Notes: a model not told the origin generated them from the letters alone. A stretch of DNA of 64,000 nt from Pollenia angustigena (GCA_930367215.1 OV884059.1:70093393-70157392), one strand, 5' to 3'; positions 44,447 through 55,574 are shown, counted from the first letter of the stretch. A program made the numbers and translations.

Positions 44447-46159
44447 TTGTTTAAAGCTATTGAGATAGCTAAAAATATGCAGATTGTTAAGGAAAATGCA
44501 TCGCAGTTGAAGGAAGAGTTTTCTGAAGAACAGATGTATACAGTAGCGGCGTTAAATAAATTTGGCAGAGGAGCAGCTAGTTCACAAAATTATACGTGCA
44601 ACAGATGTGGTACTACACATAAAGAAAAATGTCCCGCATTTGGCATGGTTTGTCATTTTTGTAAAAAAAGAAATCACTTTGCTCGAGTGTGTTTGGCAAG
44701 ACAAAAAGGCACCGATAATAACAACAACAACAACAAGAAATATGTCAAAGCTGTAATTGATAATGACGGTGAAGAAGATGATCAGTTATTTGTTGGAGTA
44801 GTGCAACTATCGGTGAACAAAGTGGGAGCATCTAAAGCAGCATCAGAATGGAAAGTCGATGCGTCCATAATGGATCAGGGGATCTCATTCCAGATTGATA
44901 CCGGAGCACAGGCGAATATTTTATCAATAAGTACTGCTAATTATCTTAAGATTAATAGGTTTATTACTAATTCTGGTAGAAGACTTTCAACCTTTAGTGG
45001 CGAAGTATTACCTTTAGTTGGTGTGGTGGACATTGAATTTAAGTATGGGGATAAGTCTTATACGTCTAGATTTTATGTTCTTGATATGATTTGCAGTAAT
45101 ATTATAGGTTTAGATACGGCTGTGGAAATGGGCCTTATTGGTAAGATTAGTCCTATAGGAATGAATAAAGTTCTGGATGAATATATGGATGTGTTTTCTG
45201 GGCTGGGTTTGTTGAGGGATACGTGTGATTTAAAGTTGAAGGATAATGTTAGACCAGTTGTTGATCCCCCGAGAAGAATCCCATTTTGTTTACATGATGA
45301 TTTGAAAATTGAATTAGAAAGGATGGTACGGCTTGGAGTTATAACTCCCGTTACGGAAGCAACAGAGTGGGTAAGCTCAATAGTCTTGGTAAAGAAACCC
45401 AATGGAAAACTGCGATTGTATTTGGATCCTCGGAACCTTAATGAGGCTATTCTTCGCCCTCATTATCCATTCCCTAGTATAGATGATTGTAAGGCAAAAA
45501 TGAGTGGTTCGAAGTATTTTAGCAGCTTGGACGCAAATTCAGGGTTTTGGATGATTACATTGAGTGTTGGCCCAGATGATGAGAAAATACAATCAATAGT
45601 GAAACTACCAGTACCAAAAAATACTCAGGACTTGCACAGATTTTTGGGCATGGTAAATTACTTAGGTAGTTTTATAGATAACCTGTCCAAGAAGAACCAG
45701 CACTTGAGGAATTTACTAAAGAAAGATGTACTATGGCACTGGGAGTCGGCTCAGCAAAAAGAGTTTGAAAATTTGAAACGCGAATTAACTAAGGCCCCAG
45801 TACTAACATATTTTGATAAAACAAGACAATTAGTCTTATCTGTGGATGCCTCGAAATTTGCTGTAGGTGCAACAATTTCACACGATGAACATCCTCTTGC
45901 ATACGCCTCAGCCGCACTTACAGACTGCCAGGTAAATTATGCACAAATCGAAAAGGAGTTGTTTGCGATTTTATTTGGTTGCACTAAGTTACATCAGTAT
46001 GTGTATGGTTCTAAAGTGGTAGTTGAGACGGATCACAAGCCATTGGTAGCGCTTTTTAAAAAGCCTTTATATAAAATTCCCACAAGATTGCAACGTTTCA
46101 TGCTAAGATTGCAAGCGTATAATAATATAACGAAATTCAACTTCATTGTAACCTTATAA
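44447..46159 (+). pseudogene. Ty3/gypsy retrotransposon gag-pol, RT core deleted
   Basis: 5'-truncated: the frame has no good start and opens in late gag. Two zinc knuckles (CNRCGTTHKEKCP and CHFCKKRNHFARVC) bind RNA in this family. The protease carries FQIDTGAQANIL (DTG). RT begins with GVITPVTEATEWVSSIVLV, LDPRNLNEAILRPHYPFPS and KYFSSLDANSGFW, then jumps in frame to VGPDDEKIQSIVKLPVP. The central palm including the Y-x-DD active site is missing, so reverse transcription is impossible. RNase H follows (LVLSVDASKFAVGA, IEKELFAI, VETDHKPL). Knuckle spacing and domain wording resemble the Mag/K02A2.6 lineage (inference). No env and no flanking LTRs recognised. Confidence 0.82.
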
Positions 46160-47456
46160 TGCTACACCTTTCTGAATCTGACCATAATCTGGAAGAAATT
46201 AGGATAGAACAAAATAAGGACCCAGTTATGCAGAAAGTTACAGAATATCTTAAAGTTGGATGGCCAAAGAACAAAAAGCTAGTCAATCAAGAAATTATGC
46301 CATACTATAAGGTCAAAGACGACATTAATTTAATAAATGGAATAATACTTAAAGGCAATCAGAATCTCCTACCGAAGATCTTACGTAGAAAAATATTGGA
46401 CAAATTGCATGAGGGTCACTTCGGAATTAATAGATGTCAAAGTCTGGCTCGTAGAACTGTATATTGGCCAAGTATGAATAACGATATATTTAACTTAGTA
46501 TCAAATTGTGAAATTTGCATGAAATATCGTAATTCTCATTCTAAAATGAAACTTATGTCACATGAGATCGTAAATTTACCATGGTTTAAAGTTGGTTATG
46601 ATTTGTTTGAATATCGGAAAAAGCAATATTTGTTAATAGTTGATTATTTTTCGAAATACATTAAAATTGAATTGTTGCCTGATGGATACACAAGCTTAGA
46701 GGTCGTGATTAGAATAAAGTCAATTTTTGCCAGACATGGGATTCCGGAGCAACTTATTTCGACAACGGACCACCATATAACTCGAAGGCTTTCAGAAATT
46801 TCTGTGATGAATGGGGCATAAAACATACATCAAGTCCGTATATGCCAAGGTCAAATGGGTTGGCAGAGCGTTCTGTACAGATTATAAAACGAATGCTAAC
46901 GAAATGTTTGGAGGATGGAACTGATCCATACATAGCTCTGTTACACTATAGAACTACAAGCCCGGCCCAATTACTAATGTCCAAACAATTGAGGACAAAA
47001 GTTCCGTCCATTGGTGCTAATTATAGACCTGTTACAGTGGATTTAGAGAATTATAAAAGACTTCTTGAAAAGAAAAAATTAGCGAGCGAAAAATACTATA
47101 ATAGGAAAACTGTTGAGTTGGAACCAGTATTTTCGGGTGAAAATATCATGTTCAAGCGAACGCCCACTTCTGTTTGGTGTCCGGGAAAATTGCTCGAAAA
47201 ATGTGAGGAGCCTCGGTCATTTATGGTTGTTGATGATGAAGGGTCGATCTATCGCAGGAACAGGGAACATATTAATAGGGTACCGACGACTAAAGGTGAT
47301 AGGGGGACTGAAGTTGAGATGGGGGATGATGCAGAGGAAGGTAGTGGTGCTCATGATGAGAGTGGTTGCATTCAGGATAGTGGGGAGAATAGTGAACCTT
47401 ATGTGACGGGTTCTGGTAGGACTGTTAGACCACCGAGACGGTTTTCATTCGATTAG
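46159..47456 (+). pseudogene. Ty3/gypsy integrase region, frameshifted
   Basis: Continues the gypsy element after a stop near 46158. The zinc-binding HHCC domain is seen (HEGHFGINRCQSLARR..CEICMK), then the catalytic core with FKVGYDLFEY (first Asp). A frameshift near 46757 moves the second Asp (DNGPP) into the frame of 46842-47456, where NGLAERSVQIIKRM carries the catalytic Glu. The tail (VWCPGKLLEKC..RSFMVVDDEG..YRRNREHIN) is the GPY/F-like C-terminal module. An acidic stretch and PPRRFSFD end the protein at 47456. About 290 bp of AT-rich 3' sequence follows with a duplicated GTGGCATCTCTTCTAATAAA (47671-47710). Confidence 0.8.
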
Positions 47457-47745
47457 TTCGGATAATTGATTAATATGCTCTCTTGTTTTATTATTTATTG
47501 TTCTTGATTTTTATACTTTTTAAGTTTAATTTAGAATGTTACTTACTTTGTTAACTCTCCTTATTTATAATTTTTTTTATTGATTTTTTTTCTTGTATTT
47601 TGTAAAAGAAAGATGTTACATTAATGAATTAATAGTTTGAAGTTACATGCTTACTTATGCATACATTAATGTGGCATCTCTTCTAATAAATGTGGCATCT
47701 CTTCTAATAAATATGGATCATTAATAAAGTAACAATCAAGCATTA

Positions 47746-48060
47746 AGCGGCTCATACACTTGCAATAAAATTGTTCAATTTTACGTACTGTAGAATTATA
47801 TCGTCAATGTGTATGTGATATTCGATGATGGCTCAATATATTGGCAACAATCAAAAGACTTTTGATTTTTATTGCACAACGAAAAGAAAGTAGAATGTGT
47901 TGGCAACATTGTACAATGCTGTTTATGTTATTTCTATAGGTAATGTTCACCTGTTTATTGAATGAATGAAAACAATGTGCGACTTATTGCATAATATAGG
48001 ACAAAATCGAAATATTATGGCGGTACCATATACAATAATATTGCAAGTGTATGGGCCGCT
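47746..48060. mobile_element. MITE with AGCGGCYCATACACTTGC ends, TSD TTA
   Basis: AGCGGCTCATACACTTGCAA at the left and TTGCAAGTGTATGGGCCGCT at the right, flanked by TTA on both sides (47743-47745, 48061-48063). TTA is the preferred PIF/Harbinger target. 315 bp, non-coding. Confidence 0.8.
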
Positions 48061-48075
48061 TTAAACACTATGGTA

Positions 48076-48112
48076 AAACATATACCGGCTACGCTAACTA
48101 AAGCTTCTCTGC
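48076..48112 (-). repeat. Junction fragment of the GC-rich repeat
   Basis: ACCGGCTACGCTAACTAAAGC followed by TTCTCTGCACC joins the end of one unit to the start of the next, as expected if the 2078-2164 unit normally exists in tandem. Confidence 0.65.
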
Positions 48113-48281
48113 ACCTAAAAAATACTTAAATTAACCTAAAGAAAATATTATGCTAATACAAAAACCAAATACATATTTGCAATCGTGAGCAAATTACTTT
48201 TAATTTGAGTACCCACACATATCACTAAGTGGTCGGGGCAGTATTTTGGTTCCAGGGGGCCTCAGCCCCCTTAAATTTTAA

Positions 48282-49240
48282 TTTTTATTTATTTATTTAT
48301 TTATTTCAGTCTATGGAAAACAAAGTTCCTTACAGACTATGCAACTAACCTAACATAGAAAAATATATTATAAAGTAAAAAAAAAAAAAGTTAATAATTG
48401 GAATATATACATATATAAAAAATTTTATAAAATACTCAAAAGAAATAACTTAAAATTATATTTTGATGTGCAAAATTCAATATGCGATTTAGATTTTTTT
48501 TGAAGGCATATATTTAATTTATTAATATAATTAAATGCTCTCGTTAAAGTGCCATTAAGAGCATAATTAGTACGATGAACTGGAACTTTAAATGTGTCAA
48601 TTATCCTCAAGTTTCGAGCTGGTATATTGAATGGTATTAAAGACAATAATTCAGGACAATCAACCCTTGAATTAATTATATCATATATGAGTAGGATAGA
48701 CTGTAATTTTCTACGGTATTCTAAAGTTCTCAAGCCAATAAGAAGACATTTAGACTCATAAGGAGCAGAATGGAAATGAGTATGTGAGCGTAAGGCATAT
48801 TTAATAAACACACGTTGTACTCTCTCAACACGAGAAATGTGAATAGCAATATAAGGACTCCAGATAACTGAAGCATATTCTAACTTTGATCTAACAAAAG
48901 ATGTATAAATATGCTTAAATGTGTATGGGTCATGGAATTCAAAACAATTCCTTTTTAAAAAAGCTAACGTTTTATAAACTTTAGGAATAATAAACTCAAT
49001 ATGGGAAACAAACGACATTGTTAAGATTAACACCATTAAGATAAAACTCATTCTTAATAGGACTTAATTTCCTATAAAACGAAACATGAAAGCATTTTTC
49101 AACATTTAAGTTAAGCTTATTAAGTTTACACCATCTAACTAGGTTATTTAAATCATTCTGTAGATTAAATACATCAGCCGCCGAATCAACCTTCAGGAAA
49201 ATTTTCAGATCATCAGCATATAATAGAAATTTTGGTTCTT
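48282..49240 (-). pseudogene. 5'-truncated LINE: RT active site to 3' tail
   Basis: Minus strand, beginning at KFLLYADDLKIF (YADD active site) near 49235, then NLVRWCKLNKLNLNVEKC. A frameshift near 49030 leads into the open frame 49051-48425 with LAFLKRNCFEFHDPYTFKHI, YTSFVRSKLEYASVIWSPY and RAFNYINKLN. The 3' end is an (AATA)n tail at 48282-48306. Jockey/CR1-like by the thumb-region wording; a different family from the CR1-like LINE at 49.5-55.1 kb. Dead on arrival or decayed. Confidence 0.75.
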
Positions 49241-49900
49241 TTCTTTTTTTTATTCTGCATCGGGTGGCACATCTTTTTTATTTTTTTTTCGTAGCCCTTT
49301 AAGCTGCACTTCAGCCAAATCACATATTTCTATGAAAACTAAAAACGTCCATAACTCGAAAACTAACTGCGTGTTTGTAGAACGCGAGCGCAAAAGTGTC
49401 CCGTTCAACCAAGGCGAATTTACTTCAGGTGGCGGCGAGACTACAACAAGTCAACAACACAAAAAACAACATGTATTTTGTTTTTATTGTTCGGTCATGT
49501 AATGTCAAAAACAAGGCGAATTAATATATATATAAAAATAAGTAGTGATAATCTGGCAACCTCATGCCTGAGTAAACGTGTTTTTGCTGGCTGTCATATC
49601 TTCTGATGTATTAACTTTTAATTTTTCTTAAATGTGCAATAAGTTCGTGTAAATTATTGGTTAAATTCAAGTTAAATCTACTCCTCCTACAACTATACTG
49701 TTTTCTTTATTTAAAAGAGCTTTTTAATACTGATTCCCTTTTGTGATAGTATCGGGTATCTTTTGCTTTGGCCGTCATTTTGGTAGCAGCCTTGAACTTG
49801 TGTTTTGCGCCATATTTCTGATTTTTGCGCCATATTTGCTTCTTGCATAGTGTTACATTCAAGGCTTGTTATACAGCAATATTTTATTATAAACCTTACA

Positions 49901-50866
49901 ATGGCTGGTGGAAAAAATGAACAGTGTGGTGCGTGCCATGTTACTTTTTCAAGAGGACAGAATTGTGTGCAGTGTGATATTTGCCAGTTATGGTTTCATT
50001 CGTCATGTGAAGGTGTTGGCAGTGATGAATTCAAAGCTATGGAGAGTTTTAAGAATCTGTCTTTTATTTGCTCATCATGCAAAAAAGTTCCGTCCAACTC
50101 AATTAATTCTGTGCGTGCTGATATTGCTGCCTTGAATGGAAAGTTTGATGACTTTGTAAAGAAAGGTAATGTTGATTGCGGATCCATTAAGCAAACGCTC
50201 CATGATATTGTCGCTGAATTTAGAGCTGAAGTTTCTACACTTATCAGCAGCATTAAATCGGATGTGAGTGACTGCAACAATCGTATTGCGCAGGTTGAAA
50301 CATTTACCAGCTCGAGAATATCTATGCTAGAAATTGAGAATAATTCGCTGCATCGCAAATTCAATAGATCTGATATTGTCATTCGTGGCTTGCCTGCGGG
50401 ATTGGATGATCTGTGCACCATTGCTTCTAGTTTGGCTACATACTATAAAGTAGCTGTTAACCCATATGCTGTTAACCATGCCTGTTATATGTATAATAAG
50501 CAATTTGTGCTGATAAAATTCAATAGTGTTGCTGTTCGTGATCAAATTATGCAGGCCTACTTTATGACTGTTAAATCTCGCCCTTTGTTGGTCTCCGATC
50601 TGGTGGCGTGTGACGTGCAAAACCCTAATGATACATCTAGTGGTATAAAAATAAACAGCAGGGTGTTTCTAAATGATCACTTTTCTCCGTCCTCTTCTAA
50701 ATTAAATGCCATTTGTAGGAAACTTTTGAAAGATAAAGTTATTCTTAAATTTCGAATACTTGATGCTGATAAACCTAAATCCAAGGTCACTATGCTGGAT
50801 GGTAAGGAGGTTGTTCTGGATGCTGCTGATTGTTCTACTTTGCTAAAATCTAACGTTGCTGCCTAG
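49901..50866 (+). CDS. CR1-like LINE ORF1 with PHD finger
   Basis: Start chosen at ATG 49901 (MAGGKNEQCGACHVTF); the frame is open 32 codons further up, but the upstream residues are AT-rich and not domain-like. Residues ~8-60 form a complete PHD finger: C-x2-C (CGAC), C-x2-C (CVQCDIC region), H-x2-C (HSSC), C-x2-C (CSSC). A coiled-coil-like segment follows (FRAEVSTLISSIKSDVSD..RISMLEIENNS), then an RRM-like fold region (DIVIRGLPAGLDD, KQFVLIKFNSVAVRDQIM) and a second VILKFRILDAD block near the end. ORF1 proteins with PHD fingers are known in CR1-group LINEs and act as RNA-binding, chromatin-associated partners in retrotransposition (family knowledge). 321 aa, intact. Confidence 0.85.
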   Translation: MAGGKNEQCGACHVTFSRGQNCVQCDICQLWFHSSCEGVGSDEFKAMESFKNLSFICSSCKKVPSNSINSVRADIAALNGKFDDFVKKGNVDCGSIKQTLHDIVAEFRAEVSTLISSIKSDVSDCNNRIAQVETFTSSRISMLEIENNSLHRKFNRSDIVIRGLPAGLDDLCTIASSLATYYKVAVNPYAVNHACYMYNKQFVLIKFNSVAVRDQIMQAYFMTVKSRPLLVSDLVACDVQNPNDTSSGIKINSRVFLNDHFSPSSSKLNAICRKLLKDKVILKFRILDADKPKSKVTMLDGKEVVLDAADCSTLLKSNVAA

Positions 50867-50948
50867 CTGTTTTTCACCTGTCTGGAATGCAAGTCTTAAG
50901 AGTTATTTTTTTTGTTATTATTCTTTATTATTTTATAAATTCGTACTA

Positions 50949-51501
50949 CATATCGTCACCTTAAGGACGAAATAGCCCATCTGCAGTTTTCAAAGTTTGC
51001 AGGTGAGGGAAAAAACGTTTAAATTTAAATTATTTACAATATTGAAACGAAAATTACACATTTTGAATAAAATGAAACCAGAAATACATATCGGTTGAGA
51101 AAATTTGTTTTTTCTTAACATAGCTTATGCTATTTGGTTAATTGGAAATGTAAGAATCTGAAACCAAGTAACCTATCTGCAGGACTAATTAGTATGAATA
51201 TATAAATACATATGCATATTATATACATTATAAAGTTATAGTTTCCTTTACCGGTTTAAATAAAAATAAAAAGTAGGAAAAATAATGTATAAGTACTTAA
51301 CGTTTGTTTAAATTACACTTTGCAACTAAATTAAACTATTATCGTAATTTCTGATGATTTTTTTTTTCTTTTTGTGCGTTACGGTCATCTAGGTAAAAAA
51401 AACTTTGTCTCATATGCATTTGATGTGGGGAATAAAATCCATAAAAAACTAAATTTTAGAATTTTGCAGATGGGTTATTGGGTCTTTAAGATGACGATAT
51501 G
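50949..51501. mobile_element. MITE between LINE ORF1 and ORF2, TSD CTA
   Basis: CATATCGTCACCTTAAGGAC at the left is mirrored by GTCTTTAAGATGACGATATG at the right, with CCCATCTGCA inside both. CTA flanks both ends (50946-50948, 51502-51504). 553 bp. It lengthens the inter-ORF region from about 350 to 900 bp without harming either frame. Confidence 0.82.
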
Positions 51502-51765
51502 CTAATTCTTTTAAATTTGAATTTCTTAATTAAATTTAATTCTTATTTTCTTTTTCCTTTTATTACGAATTTTATTGCATTATTTCAAATACTAGTTGCT
51601 TATTATTTTTACTTTGATCTCACATTAGTTTATGATATGGTTAGCTATTTATTTCATGAAATTTAATTTTTGTTTTTATTAAATTAAATTATTGTGAATT
51701 TTTAATGTATTTTCTTTTCTGCTTTGCTTTCCCCCCCTGTATACACACATCCTATTATTATTTTG

Positions 51766-54579
51766 ATGTCTTTTAGCGACAATCTTGGTCCAATAGTTAG
51801 GGATAGTGCATACCTGAGGAATATCTTACTACCGTTTGCAAGTCTTTATAAAATTGCACATCTTAATTGTCGTAGTTTGGCACCTAGGGCGAATTCTATT
51901 AAGCTAGATGAGCTTAAGTCCGTCATAAGTGATGGTGTGTTTGATGTACTTGCAGTTACCGAAACTTGGCTAAACGATCATGTCTCTGATCGTTCTGTGG
52001 AGATATTGGGATATAAGTTTTGCCGTAATGATAGGCCCTCCAGGGGTGGTGGTGTTGGAATCTATATATCTAAGAAGCTGAAGTACAGAGTTGTTTTCAA
52101 GGTTCAAGACTTAGGCTGTGAGTCGCTTTTCGTTGAATTTGTGTCTGGTAGTGTAAAATTCTTATTTGGAACGGTCTATCTCCCTAATGGCTGCTTAGAT
52201 ACTTTTGAAAGGCTTCATATTGACTTGTTGTCCCGATATGCTAATATTATAATTGTAGGTGATTTTAATTGCAATTTGTTTTCGCCTTTGAAATCTGATA
52301 TTGTTCGCTCTTTTTGCTTGAGGTATAATTTGTCGATAACCCATAATGTTTTGCCGACACATTTTGACTTGAGAACTGTAACTACGTCACTTATAGATTT
52401 TTTTTTGGTTAGTAATTCATTGACTACCAGGTACCGTCACCAAGTACAATGTCCATCCATCTCGGATCACTCGCTTATTTTTGCATGTTTTGCCATCAAT
52501 GTTGACTATACGGATGAGTCTTTTGAATATCGGGATTTCAACAACATAAATTGGGGAGGTTTTTTCTCATTTTTAAGTGTTTACGATATGTCACAAATGT
52601 TTAATACTACTGATATTGATCTTAAGTGTACCCTTTTTAGTTCGCTCTTAAATGACCTTTTTCAATTTGTCCCTACTGTAAGGAAAAGATTGTGTAAGGG
52701 CATTGATGCCTGGATGAAGGTGAATACAGTTATTCGTATGAGGTCGTTACGTGATCTGTCTTTTTCGGCTTTTAAAGCAAACCCCAATAATCATAACCGG
52801 AGAACATATTGCAGGCTTCGTAACAAAGCCAAGAGTGTCATACGTAAGGAGAGAATTAAACATTTTTCTAAACTCTTTAGCTCTATAGATTCCCGTCGCT
52901 TTTGGAAGGTTATTAAGGGACACGGTTGCATTGGTGGGGAGGATTCTTCCCCTGAACTTGATCCGAACATTATAAATAACTATTTTGCTGGTTCTAGTGA
53001 CCTTATACCTAATTATGCAGTTCTTGATAGGCTAGTGAACTTGGATAGCTCCTTTTCCTTCTCCTGCGTTAATACAATGGAACTTTTTGATGCCGTGAAT
53101 AAAGTAAAGTCTAAGTCGGTTGGTGTGGATGGGATATCTATTAAATTCCTTAAATTAGTTTTTCCCTTTTTGTCTGATATTATCCTACATCTAACGAACT
53201 CAATCTTGACTACATCAACTTTTCCATCAGCGTGGAAAGTTGCACGTATTGTTCCTATTCCGAAGACAAGAGTTGTTAACTGCCCGGATGATCTTAGACC
53301 TATCTCTATACTTCCTGCATTATCTAAGGTTGTTGAGCATATATTGAAGGACCAAATGTTAAACTATGTGTCTAATAAAATTTCTGAATCACAGTTTGCT
53401 TTTCGTAATGGGTTAAATACAACTTCCCTCTTGTTGAGCCTTACTGACTCGATAAGAGGTAACATTAATGAGGATAAATTGAGTGTTTTAATATCCATGG
53501 ATCTCTCAAAGGCTTTTAATTCTATTAATTTTTCTAGATTGATTTCTAAACTCGCAGATGAGTTCCAATTTTCAAGTACTGCTTGTAGGCTTTTAATGTC
53601 CTACTTATCTGGTAGATCCCAGTTTGTTGTCATGAATGGTGTTGCATCGGATGTACTTCCTCTCTCCTGTGGTGTGCCGCAAGGCTCTGTTTTAGGTCCC
53701 CTGTTGTTTATCCTTTACATAAACGACCTCTCTAATGTTGTTGATCACCCGAGCTGTAATTCTTATTTTTTTGCAGATGATGTTTTTCTCCTGTTTAGTG
53801 GTGATAGAGGGTCTGTTGATATCTTTGAACGCAACATTAACTCATGCCTAGCGCATGTCTCGCAGTGGACTAGAGCAAACTTTTTAACGGTCAATACGTC
53901 AAAAACTAAGGCCTTAATGTTTGGCCCTACACCCCGTTTCTTCACTCAGTTAGTAATACTTCTTGATGATGATGTGATTCAATTTGTTGATCGCCATAAG
54001 TGCTTGGGTGTGGTTCTAGATAATAGGCTCTCGTTTAATTATCATATTGATGCCTTATCGGGTAGGATATTTGGTATACTACGTAAGTTCTACTGCTCTA
54101 GTATATTTCTTCCTTTGCATGCAAGGAAGAGATTAGCGCATGCAATATTGATGTCCCAAATTATTTATGGTTTTGAGGTTATGACGGGTACCGTTGGTAT
54201 ACTCCTTACTAGGCTAAGGCACTTGGTAAATGCCATTACTAGATTTGTTTATAATGTTCGACGCGGAGACCATATCTCTGGCTTTGTGAAAGATTTCCTT
54301 GGTTGTGATTTTGATAATTATGTGCGAGTTCGTAACTTGTGTACATTTCATAAAATGGTAAAAAGTGGTAGACCTGTTGTATTGTGCAACTCCTTTCTTT
54401 TTTCGCCTAGAAACAGAAATCCTCATCTTAATTTTCCAAGAATATTTAGGTCTGACTTCTCCAGATCTTTTCTAGTTAGGGTAACCAGTTATTGGAATGG
54501 ACTGTCATTAGAGCTGCGTATTTTTACGCACTCAAACAATGTCTTTAAGCTAAAACTTGTTAAACATTTCTCATCCTAA
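51766..54579 (+). CDS. CR1-like LINE ORF2: endonuclease and reverse transcriptase
   Basis: Start at ATG 51766 (MSFSDNLGPI), aligning with MSVNVNIGPI of the decayed copy at 7023. 937 aa. The endonuclease (residues ~30-240) has HLNCRSLAP, VTETWL (catalytic Glu), GDFNCN and SISDHSLIFA (catalytic His in SDH). The linker contains RNKAKSVIRKE. RT (~430-760) has KSKSVGVDGIS, WKVARIVPIPK, LRPISILPALSKVVE, SMDLSKAFNSIN (Asp), GVPQGSVLGPLLFILYINDL and YFFADDVFLLF (FADD). The thumb/C-terminal region ends ..FKLKLVKHFSS. No RNase H domain, as in CR1. No internal stop or frameshift, so it is potentially active. It nicks target DNA and copies the element RNA in place. Confidence 0.9.
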   Translation: MSFSDNLGPIVRDSAYLRNILLPFASLYKIAHLNCRSLAPRANSIKLDELKSVISDGVFDVLAVTETWLNDHVSDRSVEILGYKFCRNDRPSRGGGVGIYISKKLKYRVVFKVQDLGCESLFVEFVSGSVKFLFGTVYLPNGCLDTFERLHIDLLSRYANIIIVGDFNCNLFSPLKSDIVRSFCLRYNLSITHNVLPTHFDLRTVTTSLIDFFLVSNSLTTRYRHQVQCPSISDHSLIFACFAINVDYTDESFEYRDFNNINWGGFFSFLSVYDMSQMFNTTDIDLKCTLFSSLLNDLFQFVPTVRKRLCKGIDAWMKVNTVIRMRSLRDLSFSAFKANPNNHNRRTYCRLRNKAKSVIRKERIKHFSKLFSSIDSRRFWKVIKGHGCIGGEDSSPELDPNIINNYFAGSSDLIPNYAVLDRLVNLDSSFSFSCVNTMELFDAVNKVKSKSVGVDGISIKFLKLVFPFLSDIILHLTNSILTTSTFPSAWKVARIVPIPKTRVVNCPDDLRPISILPALSKVVEHILKDQMLNYVSNKISESQFAFRNGLNTTSLLLSLTDSIRGNINEDKLSVLISMDLSKAFNSINFSRLISKLADEFQFSSTACRLLMSYLSGRSQFVVMNGVASDVLPLSCGVPQGSVLGPLLFILYINDLSNVVDHPSCNSYFFADDVFLLFSGDRGSVDIFERNINSCLAHVSQWTRANFLTVNTSKTKALMFGPTPRFFTQLVILLDDDVIQFVDRHKCLGVVLDNRLSFNYHIDALSGRIFGILRKFYCSSIFLPLHARKRLAHAILMSQIIYGFEVMTGTVGILLTRLRHLVNAITRFVYNVRRGDHISGFVKDFLGCDFDNYVRVRNLCTFHKMVKSGRPVVLCNSFLFSPRNRNPHLNFPRIFRSDFSRSFLVRVTSYWNGLSLELRIFTHSNNVFKLKLVKHFSS

Positions 54580-54780
54580 ATGTTCTTACTTACTGCATAG
54601 TATTTGATGTTTTTCTTTACTTGGGTACGCTATTTCCCTAACTGGGACGTTTATATAAGTTGTGTAATTTACTTACTATTTATATTTAATGATAGGATGT
54701 GTATTATGCCTTGGGGGGCGAGTATTAGGTTATATAATAAGATAAGTTATAGATAAAAAAGTTGTTTTTTTAGTACATAC

Positions 54781-54977
54781 ATAACATCTTGAGTTGAGGT
54801 GCGTTAACAAACCAGTTTTTTAAAACAAAAATCTTGGTGAAAATAATTTTTATTAAATTATAAATAAACCAGGTTTTCGTTTGTAATACAATATTTTAAA
54901 AACGTAAATAAAAATTTTTTTTTTCTTTTTTTTGAATGAAAGTTCGTATGATTCGTAAATTTTACTCAAGATGTTAT
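54781..54977. mobile_element. Small MITE in the LINE 3' UTR
   Basis: ATAACATCTTGAGT and its inverse ACTCAAGATGTTAT bound 197 bp of AT-rich DNA with no coding frame. Target duplication unclear. It postdates the LINE insertion or moved with it. Confidence 0.55.
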
Positions 54978-55574
54978 GATTAAATGACACAAAAATGTAA
55001 ATATGTATGTAGGTATAAAGAATTAAGCTTTTCTTTTGCTTTTAACTTTTAATTACTTAGGTATTAAGACTGTGTAATATATTTTTAATGGCCCACATGG
55101 GCTTTGTATTACCTAACCGATGAATAAATAAATAAATAAATAAATAAATAATATATATATGAATTCGCTTTGTATAAAACAGTTGACTAAAGCAGGGCTA
55201 CCAGATTTGGGGTTCTTATCTCAAATTAGTTTAAAACAATTAATTTCGGGCTTATATTGAGAATGTAAAAAAAAAACATTTTTGTTTTTAGGGAAATTAT
55301 TGATAGATTTGTTTCTGTTACAAGCCGTCATACATATTTAAAATCTGTAAGACTTTTTATGTACAAAACTCATTTTAATACAATATATATGAAACAAATT
55401 ATAGCGCAAATACAATATCGGACGGCTGAAAAATCTGATTTGCTGATCAGTAAATATCAGTTTTTTATTTAAAATTAATCAGCAGCATATTTTTCTCATC
55501 TAAAAAACGTTTGCCCCATTTGTTTAGGTTGACCTGTTAAAACTCTATGAAGTAAAAATACTTTTAAACGTATT

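Larger units (their letters stand above)
49530..55150 (+). mobile_element. Full-length CR1-like LINE, nearly intact
   Basis: About 5.6 kb with two long open frames (ORF1 49901-50866, ORF2 51766-54579), a 3' UTR and a terminal AATA-repeat tail (55122-55152). Inserted in an alternating-TA stretch, so the exact target duplication is ambiguous (ATATATAT on both sides). It carries two small DNA elements, one between the ORFs and one in the 3' UTR. Both ORFs are uninterrupted, so proteins could still be made. Confidence 0.83.

Noticed and set aside
44447..47456. Endogenous retrovirus with envelope
   Set aside because: After integrase the frame ends with an acidic tail and there is no env-like ORF; no LTRs recognised. 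Treated as a decayed Ty3/gypsy retrotransposon.
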